Source: an uncultured Flavobacterium sp.
GTDB lineage: Bacteria; Bacteroidota; Bacteroidia; Flavobacteriales; Flavobacteriaceae
Assembly (NCBI GenBank): GCA_946480635.1
Contig: CAMLKV010000096.1
Coordinates: forward strand, 1 to 7,627
Length of the DNA: 7,627 nt
Direction: 5' to 3'
Within the stretch, counting starts at the first letter, position 1. Every line of letters begins with the position of its first letter. The notes below the pieces were generated by a model that searched no databases, was not told the origin of the DNA, and saw only the letters and a list, made by a program, of their open reading frames with translations. A program made the position numbers and the translations under genes. Below, one piece after another: positions 7,198 through 7,627 of the stretch.

Positions 7198-7627
7198 TTA
7201 TAAATCGTAACGTATTCCTAGTGTTAATCCAACTCCACTAATACCTACATAAGAGCTAATATCATCAGTAGCTCTGTTGGTATCAAAACCAGAAGCGTTC
7301 GTAACTTTACTATTTGATGATGTATTAAGTTCATCGACATAATTTACATGACTTGCTGAGTATGAAGCATCTGGTCTGAAAGCAGTTGGAGTATACAATT
7401 TATCTACACCATTTTCAGTATATTCTTCAGTTTCCTTAGTCTTACCATGAACCGTAAAATTTCTATATTCTACCTCACCAAATATTGAAAGTTTACTAGA
7501 CAACTTATATGAAGTACCTATTGCAGCCATAAATCCAACCGTTGGATTTGGTTTTACAACATCTTTAGTATAAACAGGTGATGGATTGCTTTTGATAGCC
7601 GCAGCCAATGCATCGTTCACCAGTTTA
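7198..7627 (-). CDS. C-terminal part of an outer-membrane beta-barrel protein, N-terminus beyond window
   Basis: The reading frame continues past the right edge: the codons before the GTG at 7620 are Leu and Lys with no stop. That GTG is therefore unlikely to be the start, and only the last 142 residues are seen. They contain amphipathic strands typical of small 8-stranded barrels ('TVGFMAAIGTSYKL', 'LSIFGEVEYRNFTV') and a final strand 'GVGLTLGIRYDL'. A long polar stretch rich in Ser, Asn, Asp and Thr lies between the last two strands and is probably an extracellular loop. This fits the general OmpA/OmpW-like 'outer membrane beta-barrel protein' group of flavobacteria. Ligand and function are unknown. 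It converges on the kinase gene across a shared terminator, so no operon link to the other genes is implied. Confidence 0.8.
   Translation of the reverse strand, partial: KLVNDALAAAIKSNPSPVYTKDVVKPNPTVGFMAAIGTSYKLSSKLSIFGEVEYRNFTVHGKTKETEEYTENGVDKLYTPTAFRPDASYSASHVNYVDELNTSSNSKVTNASGFDTNRATDDISSYVGISGVGLTLGIRYDL

Noticed and set aside
7188..7206. 7-bp inverted repeat GATTTAT/ATAAATC around the stop codon of the right-edge barrel gene.
   Set aside because: It is almost entirely AT with a five-base loop, so it is weak as a hairpin, and the adjacent GC-containing terminator already explains termination.
7618..7620. GTG at 7620 as the start codon of the right-edge barrel gene.
   Set aside because: The frame stays open upstream to the window edge, and the protein would start mid-barrel without a signal peptide.
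1..7627. Search by eye for tRNA, rRNA, CRISPR arrays, insertion-sequence ends or phage genes.
   Set aside because: Nothing found. Nearly all of the window is explained by five coding genes and two short intergenic regions.

Overview
The window looks like chromosome from a Flavobacterium-type member of the Bacteroidota. The DNA is AT-rich, no gene start has a clear Shine-Dalgarno sequence, and exported proteins carry signal peptides ending in '(F/W)SQ' or 'FGQ'. The gene families (TANFOR/Ig-like giant surface protein, LytTR regulator, TPR-containing sensor kinase, small outer-membrane barrels) fit this phylum. No RNA genes, insertion sequences, CRISPR arrays or phage genes were seen.

Left half, minus strand: a two-gene unit transcribed right to left. 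First comes a 560-residue predicted outer-membrane beta-barrel (2478..4160). After an 11-base gap comes the N-terminal 822 codons of a very large secreted protein (1..2466) that runs off the left edge. It has a signal peptide, a TANFOR-like N-terminal domain, then three tandem Ig/fibronectin-like modules with matching tryptophan signatures. Close spacing suggests co-transcription and a joint cell-surface role.

Centre: a 240-base divergent intergenic region (4161..4400) separates that unit from a plus-strand two-component system. It holds two near-identical 15-base direct repeats, 13 of 15 matching and exactly 20 bases apart, with the geometry of a LytTR-family operator. It also holds a Bacteroidota-style promoter candidate and a perfect 7-bp inverted repeat.

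Right half, plus strand: a LytTR response regulator (4401..5105) overlaps by ATGA a TPR-containing, membrane-anchored histidine kinase (5102..7150). The kinase's TPR domain is predicted to be periplasmic and its catalytic domain cytoplasmic. A strong bidirectional hairpin terminator (7150..7178) separates the kinase from a convergent minus-strand gene, of which only the C-terminal 142 residues of an outer-membrane barrel protein are in the window (7198..7627).

Working model (inference): the kinase senses an envelope state through its periplasmic TPRs. The LytTR regulator then acts on the shared intergenic region to control the barrel plus giant TANFOR protein, and possibly itself. Neither surface protein has a function that can be named from sequence alone.
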